Below, piece after piece: positions 1 through 7,671 of a stretch of 16,009 nucleotides of DNA. Position 1 is the stretch's first letter. Every line of letters begins with the position of its first letter. Both the position numbers and the translations under genes were made by a program. This DNA is from JBDTGE01 sp050742975. GTDB lineage: Bacteria > Actinomycetota > Actinomycetes > Mycobacteriales > Jatrophihabitantaceae. The DNA is taken from positions 1 through 16,009 of the forward strand of contig JBOGDQ010000261.1 in assembly GCA_050742975.1 (NCBI GenBank), in the 5' to 3' direction. The notes below the pieces were generated by a model. It was not told the DNA's origin, did not search any database, and saw nothing but the letters and a program-made list of their open reading frames with translations.

Positions 1-68
1 GGCGTGCGCGCAGCGCCCCGCCGCCGTTGCGGGCCACCGGCACGGACGGGTCACGGAGGGTGCGATGA
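1..68 (+). CDS. Probable 3' end of ftsW (C-terminal tail only)
   Basis: Reading in frame from base 3, an open frame encodes a 21-residue Arg/Pro/Ser-rich tail (RARSAPPPLRATGTDGSRRVR) and stops at TGA 66-68. That stop overlaps the murG ATG at 65 in an ATGA arrangement, the same junction used by murG/murC and murC/ftsQ downstream. In the actinobacterial division cluster the gene before murG is usually ftsW, a polytopic SEDS peptidoglycan polymerase, and a disordered basic tail would fit its cytoplasmic C terminus. Nothing in the 21 residues is diagnostic, so the identity rests on gene order and the overlap pattern. The other two plus-strand frames are also open here, which limits confidence. 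Confidence 0.45.
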   Translation, partial: RARSAPPPLRATGTDGSRRVR

Positions 69-1195
69 CGTCGCGGCCGCCTGCACCACGGGTGGTCGTC
101 GCGGGCGGCGGCACAGCCGGGCACATCGAGCCGGCGATGAACCTGGCCGACGCGGTCCGCCGCCTCCAACCCGATGCCGAGATCACCGCGATCGGCAGCA
201 CCAAGGGACTGGACGCCGCGCTCATTCCCGCGCGGGGCTATCCGCTGGAACTGGTGCCACCGGTACCGCTGCCCCGTCGCCCCGGACTCGACCTGCTCGC
301 GACGCCGGGCAGGGTGCGCACTGCTGTCGTCGCTGCCGGCGAGATCCTGGACCGGGTTCGTGCCGAGGTCGTGGTCGGCTTCGGCGGCTACGTGGCCGTG
401 CCGGCCTACCTCGCGGCCCGTCGCCGCAACCTGCCGATCGTCGTGCACGAGGCCAACGCCAAGCCCGGCCTGGCGAACCGCAGCGCGGCGCGGCTGACCT
501 CGCACGTGTTCACCGCCTCCGACCGGGCCCGGCTGCCGCACGCGACGGTCATCGGCATCCCGCTGCGACCAGCCATCTCGCAGCTCGACCGCGCGGCGCT
601 GCGTCCGGAGGCGCGCGAGCGGTTCGGGCTGGCGGCCGACCTCCCGACGCTGCTGGTCACCGGCGGATCGCAGGGTGCGCGCAGCATCAACTGGGCCGCC
701 TCGGGCGCCGCCGACGGGCTGCGCGCAGCGGGTGTCCAGGTGCTGCACGTGATCGGTCCGCAGAACGTTCTCGAGGTTCGGGACAGCCCGGGGGCGCCGC
801 CGTACGTCGTCGTGCCGTACGTCGAGCAGATGCAGTACGCCTACGCCGCAGCGGACTTCGTGCTCTGCCGGTGCGGGGCCATGACGTGCGCGGAGCTCTC
901 GGCAGTCGGCCTGCCGGCGGCCTACGTCCCCTACCCGGTCGGCAACGGCGAGCAGCGGTTCAACGCCGAGCCGATCGTCGCTGCCGGTGGGGGCCTGCTG
1001 GTCGACGACGCCGACCTGACGCCGCAGTGGGTGCTCCACAACGTCGTGCCACGCATCACCGATCCGCACGTTCTCGATGCGATGTCCCGGGCCGCGGCGC
1101 ATGCTGGAGCACGCGACGCGGACGTGGTGCTGGCTCAACACGTGCTGAACCTCGTCGCCGAGTACCGGCACCTCGCCGGGGGAGAGCGGGCATGA
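65..1195 (+). CDS. murG: MurG, UDP-GlcNAc:lipid I N-acetylglucosaminyltransferase
   Basis: MurG (376 aa, usual length for the family) transfers GlcNAc from UDP-GlcNAc to lipid I to give lipid II, at the cytoplasmic face of the membrane. Visible family motifs are the N-terminal glycine loop GGGTAGH (residues 14-20), the acceptor-side segment VGFGGYVAVPAYLA (about 104-117), HEANAKPGLANR (128-139), the second-domain glycine loop GGSQGA (200-205) and the donor-binding stretch CRCGAMTCAELSAVGLP (268-284). In the last one a Cys takes the place of the common Ser of CRSGA. The ATG at 65 has GGAGGG at 55-60, a rather short 4-base spacing, and overlaps the preceding frame's stop as ATGA. The 3' end overlaps murC as ATGA (1192-1195), so translation is likely coupled along the run. 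No truncation or frameshift is seen. Confidence 0.97.
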   Translation: MTSRPPAPRVVVAGGGTAGHIEPAMNLADAVRRLQPDAEITAIGSTKGLDAALIPARGYPLELVPPVPLPRRPGLDLLATPGRVRTAVVAAGEILDRVRAEVVVGFGGYVAVPAYLAARRRNLPIVVHEANAKPGLANRSAARLTSHVFTASDRARLPHATVIGIPLRPAISQLDRAALRPEARERFGLAADLPTLLVTGGSQGARSINWAASGAADGLRAAGVQVLHVIGPQNVLEVRDSPGAPPYVVVPYVEQMQYAYAAADFVLCRCGAMTCAELSAVGLPAAYVPYPVGNGEQRFNAEPIVAAGGGLLVDDADLTPQWVLHNVVPRITDPHVLDAMSRAAAHAGARDADVVLAQHVLNLVAEYRHLAGGERA

Positions 1196-2709
1196 CCGAC
1201 AGACCGACGCAGGACGCGAGTGCCGGGCGGCCCGACGATTGGGCCGCGCCCGGCGCGGCGCTCGTTCGCAGCGCGGCCACCGATGTGGTGCCGCCCCTCG
1301 CGGACCTGGGCCGGGTGCACATCATGGGCATCGCCGGCGCCGGCATGAGCGGGTTGGCCCGCATCCTGCTCGAGCGGGGCGTGCCGGTCAGCGGGTGCGA
1401 GGCGCGCGAGTCGACCACGGTGACCGGGCTGCGCGCTCTCGGCGCCGACGTCATGATCGGTCACTCGGCCGATCACCTGGACGGCACCGACACGTTCGTC
1501 TACACGACCGCGATCAACCCCAAGCACCGAGAGTTCGTCGCCGCGCGGGAGAGTGGCAAGCCGTTCCTGCGCCGGGCGGCAGCACTCGCCGCCGCCTTGG
1601 AGGACAAGCGCTGCGTCGCGATCGCCGGAACGCACGGCAAGACCTCGACCACCTCGCTGCTCACGGTCGGCGCGCAGGCCTGCGGGTTGGATCCGTCCTT
1701 CGCGATCGGCGGAAACCTCTACGAGACGGGCAAGAACGCGCACCTGGGCAGCGGCGAGCTGGCGATCGTGGAAGCGGACGAGAGCGACGGCTCGTTCCTG
1801 CTCACCCGGCCCGCCGCGGCAGTGATCACCAACGTCGAGGCCGATCATCTGGAGAACCACGGCGACCTCGCGGGGATCTTCCGCGCTTTCGAGCTGTTCA
1901 TCGACCGCATCGACCGCGGTGGGGGAGGGCTGTTGCTGACCTGCGCCGACGACGCGGGAGCAAGGCGCGTCTCGGCGTACGCCCGCGCCGCCGGCCGGCG
2001 CGTGCTCACCTACGGCGAGGCTCCCGGCGCCGACATCGTGGTCAGTGACATCCAGGCCGAGGCCGGAGGTGTCGCGTTCACCGTGGCCGGAGCGCAGCTC
2101 GGGACGCGCCGGGTGCGGGTGGGCGCACTGATCGGCCGGCACATGGCGCTCAACGCCGCGGCTGCTCTCGCGATGGCCGCCGAGTTCGGGCTCGACCTCG
2201 ACACGGTGACAACCGCCTGGGCGAACTTCGGCGGCGTGCACCGCCGCTTCGAGTCGTACGGCGAGGGCGGGGGGGTGCGCGTGTTCGACGACTACGCGCA
2301 TCACCCGACCGAGGTCGCCGCGCAGCTCACCGCGGCGCGGGCTTTCGTCAGCGAACCGGGCCGGCTGATCGCGGTGTTCCAGCCCGGGACGTACAGCCGC
2401 ACCCAGACGTTCGCGCGCGAGTTCGCCGACGCGATGGCGATCGCCGACATCGCGATCGTCATGGACATCTTTCCGGCCCGCGAGGAGCCGATCCCGCACG
2501 TCACCGGAGCGACGATCAGCGGCCTGATCGACCTGCCGCCGGGACAGGTCATCTACGAACCGCGGTTCACCGATCTCCCCGACCGCGTCGCTGCCGTCGC
2601 CCAGCCCGGTGATCTGGTGATCACCATGGGAATCGGCAACGTCTACCTGCTGTGCGCGGACATCCGCGACGCGTGCGCCGTCCGACTCGCGTCCGGGACG
2701 GCGGGATGA
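1192..2709 (+). CDS. murC: MurC, UDP-N-acetylmuramate--L-alanine ligase
   Basis: MurC (505 aa) uses ATP to attach L-alanine to UDP-MurNAc, the first step of stem-peptide assembly in the cytoplasm. Signatures are the Rossmann-type VHIMGIAGAGMSGLARIL (42-59; the usual GIGG reads GIAG here), the Mur-ligase P-loop GTHGKTSTT (146-154), EADESDGSFL (194-203), NVEADHLENHG (214-224) and the C-terminal-domain DDYAHHPTE (366-374). The start is ATG 1192, overlapping the murG stop as ATGA, with GGAG at 1181-1184 seven bases upstream. The same open frame runs on through murG without a stop, so the longest possible ORF is far too long; homology begins only after 1192. About 40 hydrophilic residues precede the first motif. 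The gene ends by overlapping ftsQ as ATGA (2706-2709). Confidence 0.97.
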   Translation: MTDRPTQDASAGRPDDWAAPGAALVRSAATDVVPPLADLGRVHIMGIAGAGMSGLARILLERGVPVSGCEARESTTVTGLRALGADVMIGHSADHLDGTDTFVYTTAINPKHREFVAARESGKPFLRRAAALAAALEDKRCVAIAGTHGKTSTTSLLTVGAQACGLDPSFAIGGNLYETGKNAHLGSGELAIVEADESDGSFLLTRPAAAVITNVEADHLENHGDLAGIFRAFELFIDRIDRGGGGLLLTCADDAGARRVSAYARAAGRRVLTYGEAPGADIVVSDIQAEAGGVAFTVAGAQLGTRRVRVGALIGRHMALNAAAALAMAAEFGLDLDTVTTAWANFGGVHRRFESYGEGGGVRVFDDYAHHPTEVAAQLTAARAFVSEPGRLIAVFQPGTYSRTQTFAREFADAMAIADIAIVMDIFPAREEPIPHVTGATISGLIDLPPGQVIYEPRFTDLPDRVAAVAQPGDLVITMGIGNVYLLCADIRDACAVRLASGTAG

Positions 2710-3428
2710 GCGCCACCGTGCAGTCGCGGGTAGGAGACCCGGCTCCGGCACCGCGGGAGGTAGTGCCGCGCCGCAAGCTGATCCTGGCCGCTGCGGGTGT
2801 CATCGTCGTCGTCGCGCTCCTGACCTGGCTGTTCGCCTTCAGCGCCGTGTTCGGTGTCAGGACAGTGAGCGTGCACGGCACGCGCACGCTCACCGTCGAC
2901 CAGGTCCGTGCCGCCGCCAAGATCGCCGACGGCACGCCGCTGCTGCGCCTGGACAAGGCCGCAGTGGTACGCCGCGTGGAGGCGTTACCGGACGTCGCAT
3001 CGGCGAGCATCAGCACGTCGTTCCCCTCGTCCGTTCTCATCACGGTCACCGAGCGGGCGGCGATCGGTTACGTCAAGACGGGCAGCGGGTTCGCGCTCGT
3101 CGACCGGACGGGCGATCAGTTCCGCAGCGTGGCCTCGGCGCCGAAACACCTTCCGCTGTTCGTCGTCCCGTCCGGCACCGGCGCACGGACGACCGGCGGC
3201 GCCGTAGCCACCGTCGCCGCGGCGTTGCCGGCGAGCATCCGCGCGAAGGTGAGCTCGATCCAGGCGCTGGACCCTGAGTCGATCACGCTGCTGCTGACCG
3301 ATCAGCGGGTGGTGCGCTGGGGCAGCGCAGACCGCAGCGCGGACAAGGCGCGGATCCTGCCCGCGCTGCTGAAGCAGCCCGGCACCCAGTTCGACCTCAC
3401 CGACCCAGACCAACCCTTCGCCCGCTGA
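2706..3428 (+). CDS. ftsQ: FtsQ/DivIB-type cell division protein
   Basis: FtsQ is a bitopic divisome protein that, with FtsL and FtsB, links the cytoplasmic ring to septal wall synthases. The 240-aa product has a short basic cytoplasmic N terminus (1-24), one transmembrane helix (about 25-47), and a POTRA-like domain starting at FGVRTVSVHGTRTL (49-62) and running through FPSSVLITVTERAAIGYV (106-123). The beta-rich C-terminal region extends to about 235. The start is ATG 2706, overlapping the murC stop; an upstream ATG at 2652 in the same frame would lie inside murC and adds only an Arg-rich tail. The local Shine-Dalgarno sequence is poor, so translational coupling from murC is likely. Sequence identity in this family is low, and the call rests on topology plus its place between murC and ftsZ. 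Confidence 0.93.
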   Translation: MSATVQSRVGDPAPAPREVVPRRKLILAAAGVIVVVALLTWLFAFSAVFGVRTVSVHGTRTLTVDQVRAAAKIADGTPLLRLDKAAVVRRVEALPDVASASISTSFPSSVLITVTERAAIGYVKTGSGFALVDRTGDQFRSVASAPKHLPLFVVPSGTGARTTGGAVATVAAALPASIRAKVSSIQALDPESITLLLTDQRVVRWGSADRSADKARILPALLKQPGTQFDLTDPDQPFAR

Positions 3429-3510
3429 GCGCGGAAATTTGCCTCACGCATCGGCGCGCCTGACCGGATTCGTCCGTGCCGGGTTCTAACTTCGGTCCCA
3501 ACAGCCGAGG

Positions 3511-3540
3511 TTGACATAACATTAACGGTCTACTAAAGGG
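3511..3540 (+). promoter_or_regulatory. Candidate ftsZ promoter (AT-rich patch)
   Basis: The 204-bp ftsQ-ftsZ gap contains a distinctly AT-rich stretch in an otherwise very GC-rich window. A perfect TTGACA lies at 3511-3516, followed by ATAACATTAAC and TACTAA at 3531-3536. The 14-base gap between TTGACA and TACTAA is shorter than the usual 16-18, so the exact -10 is uncertain; TAACAT at 3517-3522 could be a -10 for a different -35. Transcripts from here would carry a leader of roughly 90 bases before ftsZ. Dedicated ftsZ promoters in this gap are known in other actinobacteria. Apart from this patch I see no gene in 3429-3632. Confidence 0.55.
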
Positions 3541-3632
3541 TGAGAGTTCGCCTCGTAGGCCGGCCGACACAGCACAGGCCGACAGCAGAACACCAGCCCG
3601 CCCGTACCGATCAACACACAGGAGCCAGAGCC

Positions 3633-4799
3633 ATGACAGCACCGCACAACTACCTGGCGGTCATCAAGGTCGTCGGTGTCGGCGGCGGCGGCGTGAACGC
3701 CGTGAACCGGATGATCGAGGTTGGCCTCAAGGGCGTCGAGTTCATCGCGGTCAACACCGACGCGCAGGCACTGCTGATGAGCGACGCAGACGTCAAGCTC
3801 GACGTCGGCCGGGAGCTGACCCGCGGCCTGGGCGCGGGTGCGCAGCCCGAGGTCGGTCGCAAGGCCGCCGAGGATCACCGCGACGAGATCGAGGAGGTGC
3901 TCAAGGGCGCCGACATGGTCTTCGTGACCGCAGGCGAGGGCGGCGGCACCGGCACCGGTGGCGCGCCGGTCATCGCCAGCATCGCCCGCAAGCTCGGTGC
4001 GCTGACGATCGGCGTCGTCACCCGGCCGTTCTCCTTCGAGGGCAAGAAGCGGGCGACGCAGGCCGAGGACGGGATCGAGCAGCTGCGCGCCGAGTGCGAC
4101 ACGCTCATCGTCATCCCGAACGACCGCCTGCTGCAGATCTCCGAGCGCAACGTCAGCGTGATGGACGCGTTCCGCAGCGCCGACCAGGTCCTGCTCTCGG
4201 GCGTCCAGGGCATCACCGACCTGATCACGACGCCGGGGCTGATCAACCTGGACTTCGCCGACGTGAAGAGCGTGATGAGCGGCGCGGGCTCGGCACTGAT
4301 GGGCATCGGCGCGGCGCGCGGCGACAACCGCGCCCGGCAGGCCGCCGAGATCGCGATCGCCAGCCCGCTGCTGGAGGCGAGCATGGACGGCGCCCACGGC
4401 GTGCTGCTGTCGATCCAGGGTGGCTCCGACCTCGGCCTGTTCGAGATCAACGAGGCCGCGTCACTGGTCGCCGAGGCCGCGCACCCGGAAGCGAACATCA
4501 TCTTCGGCGCGGTCATCGACGACACCCTCGGCGACGAGGTCAAGGTGACCGTGATCGCGGCCGGGTTCGACAGCGGGCAGCTGCCGTACAAGAAGGTCGA
4601 CGTGCGGCGCGAGCCGGCTGCGGATGCGCGCCCCGTGAACGGCCCGGCCGGCCAGCCCGCTGCGTCGGGCGCTCCTGCCCAGGGCGCGTCGGCGACGGGA
4701 CGGGCGGACGACGGCTACTCAGCGCCGACCACCAACGGAGCACGCAGCCGGGTCGGTGTCGACGACGAGCTGGACGTCCCCGACTTCCTGAAGTCCTGA
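3633..4799 (+). CDS. ftsZ: FtsZ, tubulin-like cell division GTPase
   Basis: FtsZ (388 aa) polymerises with GTP into the cytokinetic ring. It shows the N-terminal loop VVGVGGGGVNAVNRM (13-27), the tubulin signature GGGTGTG (103-109), the polymer-contact T7 loop NLDFADVKSVMSG (205-217) and the globular core to about 318. A Gly/Ala/Pro-rich linker (about 326-375) leads to the C-terminal peptide DDELDVPDFLKS (377-388), which binds partners such as SepF. The start is ATG 3633 with AGGAG at 3620-3624, eight bases upstream; the frame is open back to 3540, but those residues lie in the leader and do not resemble FtsZ. The gene is separated from ftsQ by 204 bp with its own promoter candidate and followed after 22 bp by yggS. 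Confidence 0.99.
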   Translation: MTAPHNYLAVIKVVGVGGGGVNAVNRMIEVGLKGVEFIAVNTDAQALLMSDADVKLDVGRELTRGLGAGAQPEVGRKAAEDHRDEIEEVLKGADMVFVTAGEGGGTGTGGAPVIASIARKLGALTIGVVTRPFSFEGKKRATQAEDGIEQLRAECDTLIVIPNDRLLQISERNVSVMDAFRSADQVLLSGVQGITDLITTPGLINLDFADVKSVMSGAGSALMGIGAARGDNRARQAAEIAIASPLLEASMDGAHGVLLSIQGGSDLGLFEINEAASLVAEAAHPEANIIFGAVIDDTLGDEVKVTVIAAGFDSGQLPYKKVDVRREPAADARPVNGPAGQPAASGAPAQGASATGRADDGYSAPTTNGARSRVGVDDELDVPDFLKS

Positions 4800-4821
4800 G
4801 GGCACCTACAGGACCGGGCCG

Positions 4822-5565
4822 GTGAGCGAGCCCACCGAGGATCGCCGCCGGTCGGCGCTGGTCACGTCGCTCGGCGCGCTCCGGCAGCGCATCGCCGTCG
4901 GCTGCGCCGAGGCCGGCCGGGATCCGCACCAGGTGACCCTGGTCGCGGTCACCAAGACCTACCCCGCGCCCGACGTCGTCACCCTGGCGCAGCTCGGCGT
5001 GCGCGACGTCGGCGAGAGCCGCGATCAGGAGGCGGCCGGCAAGGTGGCCGAGGTGAGCGAACTGCTGGGCCACCTCGCCCAGCCGGCGCTGCCGCCGCGC
5101 TGGCACTTCGTCGGCCGGATCCAGTCGCGCAAGTGCCGCTCGATCGCCCGCTACGCCGATGCGGTGCACTCCCTCGATCGCGCGGAGCTCGTCGAGCGCC
5201 TGGCGGCGGGGATCCGCGAGGCGGAGCGCCCCCCTCTCGAGGTGTTCATCCAGCTCAGCCTGGACGGCGACCCGGAACGCGGTGGCGTGGTCGTAGCCGA
5301 TCTCGCCGCGCTGGCCGGCACGGTGAGCGGGCACGGCGAGCTGCGATTGCGCGGGCTGATGGCGGTGGCGCCGCTCGGCGTGGATCCGGATGCCGCCTTC
5401 GCCGACCTGCAGGCCGCGTCGGGACAGCTGCGGTCCCAGTACCCCGAGGCCGACGCGATCTCGGCCGGAATGAGCTCAGACCTGGAAGCTGCCCTGCGAC
5501 ACGGCGCGACACACCTGCGTGTCGGATCGGCGTTGCTCGGCCGTCGGACGCCTGTTATCGGATAG
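4822..5565 (+). CDS. yggS: YggS/PLPBP family pyridoxal phosphate homeostasis protein
   Basis: The product (247 aa) is a single-domain alanine-racemase-like TIM barrel that binds pyridoxal 5'-phosphate and is linked to vitamin B6 and amino/keto-acid balance rather than a defined catalytic step. The PLP lysine is K45 in LVAVTKTYP. Other family blocks are VGESRDQEAAGK (an altered form of the usual GENRVQE), WHFVGRIQSRK, GLMAVAP and, near the C terminus, SAGMSSDLEAALRHGATHLRVGSALLG (given here in part as SAGMSSDLEAAL and RVGSALLG). The start is GTG 4822 with AGGA at 4810-4813 eight bases upstream. It lies directly after ftsZ (22-bp gap) and is probably co-transcribed with it. The pgeF gene that commonly separates these two in actinobacteria is absent. 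Confidence 0.94.
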   Translation: MSEPTEDRRRSALVTSLGALRQRIAVGCAEAGRDPHQVTLVAVTKTYPAPDVVTLAQLGVRDVGESRDQEAAGKVAEVSELLGHLAQPALPPRWHFVGRIQSRKCRSIARYADAVHSLDRAELVERLAAGIREAERPPLEVFIQLSLDGDPERGGVVVADLAALAGTVSGHGELRLRGLMAVAPLGVDPDAAFADLQAASGQLRSQYPEADAISAGMSSDLEAALRHGATHLRVGSALLGRRTPVIG

Positions 5566-5658
5566 CGTCCACAGCAAGGCAGTTACCGCCCACCGACCGA
5601 TGACCCGTACGACCCGCCACAGTCGTCACCTGAGCGGCACCGATTCACTGGAGGACCA

Positions 5659-6195
5659 ATGCCCGGAGCGATGCACCGGATGGGCGTCTATCTCGGACTC
5701 GTCGAGGACGGGGAGTACGGCGACTACGCCGACGGTGACGGCTACGCCCCAGCAGCCGAGCGCGTCCCCGCTCGCCGCGAGGAGTACGCGGAGGCACGTT
5801 ACCCGCGCGATGCCCGGCACGGCCGCGGTGAGGCAGCGCCCGCGCGCGACTACCCCGACGACGTCGAGCAGTACGCCAACGGCTACGTCCCCGCGAACGG
5901 CTACGCCGACGATCACACCTACCAGATCACGGCGCTGCACCCGCGTACCTACAACGAGGCCCGCACCATCGGCGAGGCGTTCCGCAAGAACACGCCCGTG
6001 ATCATGAACCTGTCCGAGATGGACGATGCCGACGCCAAGCGGCTGGTCGACTTCGCCGCCGGGCTCACCTTCGGCCTGCACGGGCGGATCGAGCGGGTCA
6101 CCGCGAAGGTCTTCCTGCTCAGCCCGCACAACGTCACCGTTACCGCGCAGGACAAAGCGAAAATGGTCGAGAATGGCTTTTTCAACCAGTCCTGA
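5659..6195 (+). CDS. sepF: SepF, FtsZ membrane anchor / ring-assembly protein
   Basis: SepF (178 aa) tethers FtsZ to the membrane and aligns its filaments; in actinobacteria, which lack FtsA, it is the main anchor. The N terminus MPGAMHRMGVYLGLVED (1-17) is the conserved amphipathic membrane-targeting helix and fixes the start at ATG 5659, although GGAGGA at 5650-5655 leaves only three bases of spacing. A low-complexity acidic/tyrosine linker follows (about 18-86, with repeated GY and EY pairs). The SepF core comes next, with TYNEARTIGEAFRKNTPVIMN (split as TYNEARTIGEAF and NTPVIMNLSEM) and DFAAGLTFGLHGRIERVTAKV (as DFAAGLTFGL and VFLLSPHNV), positions 97-160. It sits 93 bp after yggS with no clear promoter or terminator between. 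Confidence 0.96.
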   Translation: MPGAMHRMGVYLGLVEDGEYGDYADGDGYAPAAERVPARREEYAEARYPRDARHGRGEAAPARDYPDDVEQYANGYVPANGYADDHTYQITALHPRTYNEARTIGEAFRKNTPVIMNLSEMDDADAKRLVDFAAGLTFGLHGRIERVTAKVFLLSPHNVTVTAQDKAKMVENGFFNQS

Positions 6196-6287
6196 TCGCA
6201 TGGACATGGGGCGGCCTGGCACCATGATGGTGTCGGGCCGCACTCATGCTCGGCGCGGTGTCGAGCGGGTGAAAGAAGGTGAGGGCG

Positions 6288-6575
6288 GTGGCGGTGTTCT
6301 GGAACGCCCTCGGCTACGTGATCTACGTGTACATCCTGGTGATCCTGGCCCGGTTCGTGGTGGAGGCGACCCGCCAGTTCGCTCGCTCCTGGCGGCCGGT
6401 CGGCGTGACCGCCGTCGGGGTGGAGATCGTCTACGTGGCGACCGATCCGCCGGTCAAGCTGTTGCGGCGGCTGATCCCGCCGCTGCACCTGGGCTCGATA
6501 AGCCTGGACCTGAGCATTCTTATCCTGCTTCTCGCTATTCTGGCCCTGTATTGGCTCGTGTTGTCACTAGGGTGA
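6288..6575 (+). CDS. YggT family membrane protein
   Basis: A small (95 aa) integral membrane protein of the YggT family, conserved beside sepF and divIVA in actinobacteria; no biochemical activity is established. It has a hydrophobic helix near the N terminus (about ALGYVIYVYILVILARFVV), the loop TDPPVKLLRRLIPPLHLG typical of the family, and a second strongly hydrophobic helix at the C terminus. I chose GTG 6288 because AGAAGG at 6274-6279 lies eight bases upstream. A GTG at 6279 in the same frame would add three residues but leaves no room for a ribosome site; GTG 6294 is also possible. The end of the gene forms part of a small inverted repeat (6561-6578) next to a possible divIVA promoter. 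Confidence 0.88.
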   Translation: MAVFWNALGYVIYVYILVILARFVVEATRQFARSWRPVGVTAVGVEIVYVATDPPVKLLRRLIPPLHLGSISLDLSILILLLAILALYWLVLSLG

Positions 6576-6591
6576 CGACGCATTCTAAGAT
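6561..6591 (+). promoter_or_regulatory. Candidate divIVA promoter with overlapping inverted repeat
   Basis: TTGTCA at 6561-6566 and TAAGAT at 6586-6591 resemble -35 and -10 boxes, but the 19-base spacing is long. The -35 lies inside an inverted repeat: TTGTCAC (6561-6567), loop TAGG, GTGACGA (6572-6578), seven pairs with one G-U, which also contains the yggT stop codon. In actinobacteria divIVA/wag31 is commonly expressed from its own promoter as well as by read-through. The leader from here to the divIVA ATG would be about 85 bases. This is a sequence-pattern prediction only. Confidence 0.4.
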
Positions 6592-6681
6592 CAACCTGTA
6601 CTGGACATTGAACGCCCGCCCACCGCACGATGAACTGCGCCGGAGCGCCCGGCTCGCAGCAGCGACACACGAGGTGACCGA

Positions 6682-7599
6682 ATGCCGTTGACGCCCGCCG
6701 AAGTACACAACGTCGCGTTCAAGAAGCCACCGATCGGCAAGCGTGGCTACGACGAGGAAGAGGTCGACGCCTTCCTCGACATCGTCGAGGTGGAGCTCTC
6801 CCGGCTGATCGAGGAGAACAATGACCTCAGGGCCCGGCTGGGCAGCGGCGCGCCGGCGCCGGTACCGACCGAGAAGGCACCGAGTGAGGACGGCGCCAGC
6901 GCCGCCGAGCTGGCCTCGGCGCGCGAGGACAACCAGCGACTGCAGGCCCACATCGCCGAGCTGGAACGGGCGATGACGCAGGGCAAGAACGGCTCGCAGC
7001 AGCAGGTCGTGCAGCTGCAGCAGCAGCTGGCGCAGACCGAGCAGCAGCTCGCCGAGAACCGCCGCCAGCTCGAGCAGGTCCAGCAGAATCTGCTCGAGGC
7101 CCAGCAGCGCGCCCAGGCTGCCCCGGCCGCCGCGCCCGCCGAGGCCACGCCGTCGACGTCCGAACACCACGCCCAGGCCGTCCAGATGCTCGCCCTCGCG
7201 CAGCAGACCGCCGACCAGCACCTCTCGCAGTCCAAGGCCGAGGCCGACCGCCTGCTGAGCGAGGCCCAGTCCAGCGCGAAGAGCTCGCTCAGCGAGGCGC
7301 AGGCCAAGTCGGCGCAGCACGTCGGCGAGGCAGAGGCCCGCGCCAAGAAGCTCGACGAGGAGAGCTCCTCACGCGCCGAGCAGACCGTTCGCGACGCCGA
7401 GCAGCGCGCGGCGACGATCACGGCCCAGTTCGAGCAGCGCAAGGCCGCGCTCGAGCGTCGGGTCGAGGAACTGCGCGTCTACGAGCGCGAGTACCGCACC
7501 CGGCTGCGCGGCTACCTGGAGTCGCAGCTGCGCGACCTGGACGCGAGCGGTCGGACCGAGCCGAGCAACTCGGGTGGCCAGGCCGACGCGCAGGGCTGA
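6682..7599 (+). CDS. divIVA: DivIVA / Wag31 polar growth coiled-coil protein
   Basis: DivIVA (305 aa) recognises negatively curved membrane and, in actinobacteria, marks the cell poles and organises tip growth. The N-terminal membrane-binding domain MPLTPAEVHNVAFKKPPIGK followed by RGYDEEEVDAFLDIVEVEL (21-39) is near-canonical. A first coiled coil (about 74-145) becomes glutamine-rich (QQQVVQLQQQLAQTEQQL). An Ala/Pro linker (about 146-160) precedes a second long coiled coil (about 162-287) with heptad-like Ala/Glu/Ser repeats, ending in ERRVEELRVYEREYRTRLRG (258-277), the conserved C-terminal block of actinobacterial DivIVA. A short hydrophilic tail follows. The start ATG 6682 has GAGGTGA at 6671-6677. 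The 106-bp gap after yggT holds a promoter candidate. Confidence 0.97.
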   Translation: MPLTPAEVHNVAFKKPPIGKRGYDEEEVDAFLDIVEVELSRLIEENNDLRARLGSGAPAPVPTEKAPSEDGASAAELASAREDNQRLQAHIAELERAMTQGKNGSQQQVVQLQQQLAQTEQQLAENRRQLEQVQQNLLEAQQRAQAAPAAAPAEATPSTSEHHAQAVQMLALAQQTADQHLSQSKAEADRLLSEAQSSAKSSLSEAQAKSAQHVGEAEARAKKLDEESSSRAEQTVRDAEQRAATITAQFEQRKAALERRVEELRVYEREYRTRLRGYLESQLRDLDASGRTEPSNSGGQADAQG

Positions 7600-7671
7600 T
7601 CACCGCGCTCACCGCCAGTGGTCGGCGCCGGCACGCTCGCGGCCGGGAGCGTCGAGAGGGAGTAACGCGAG

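Noticed and set aside
1135..2751. A 538-residue minus-strand open frame opposite murC
   Set aside because: It mirrors murC codon bias, has no domain character, and lies entirely under a gene with clear Mur-ligase motifs.
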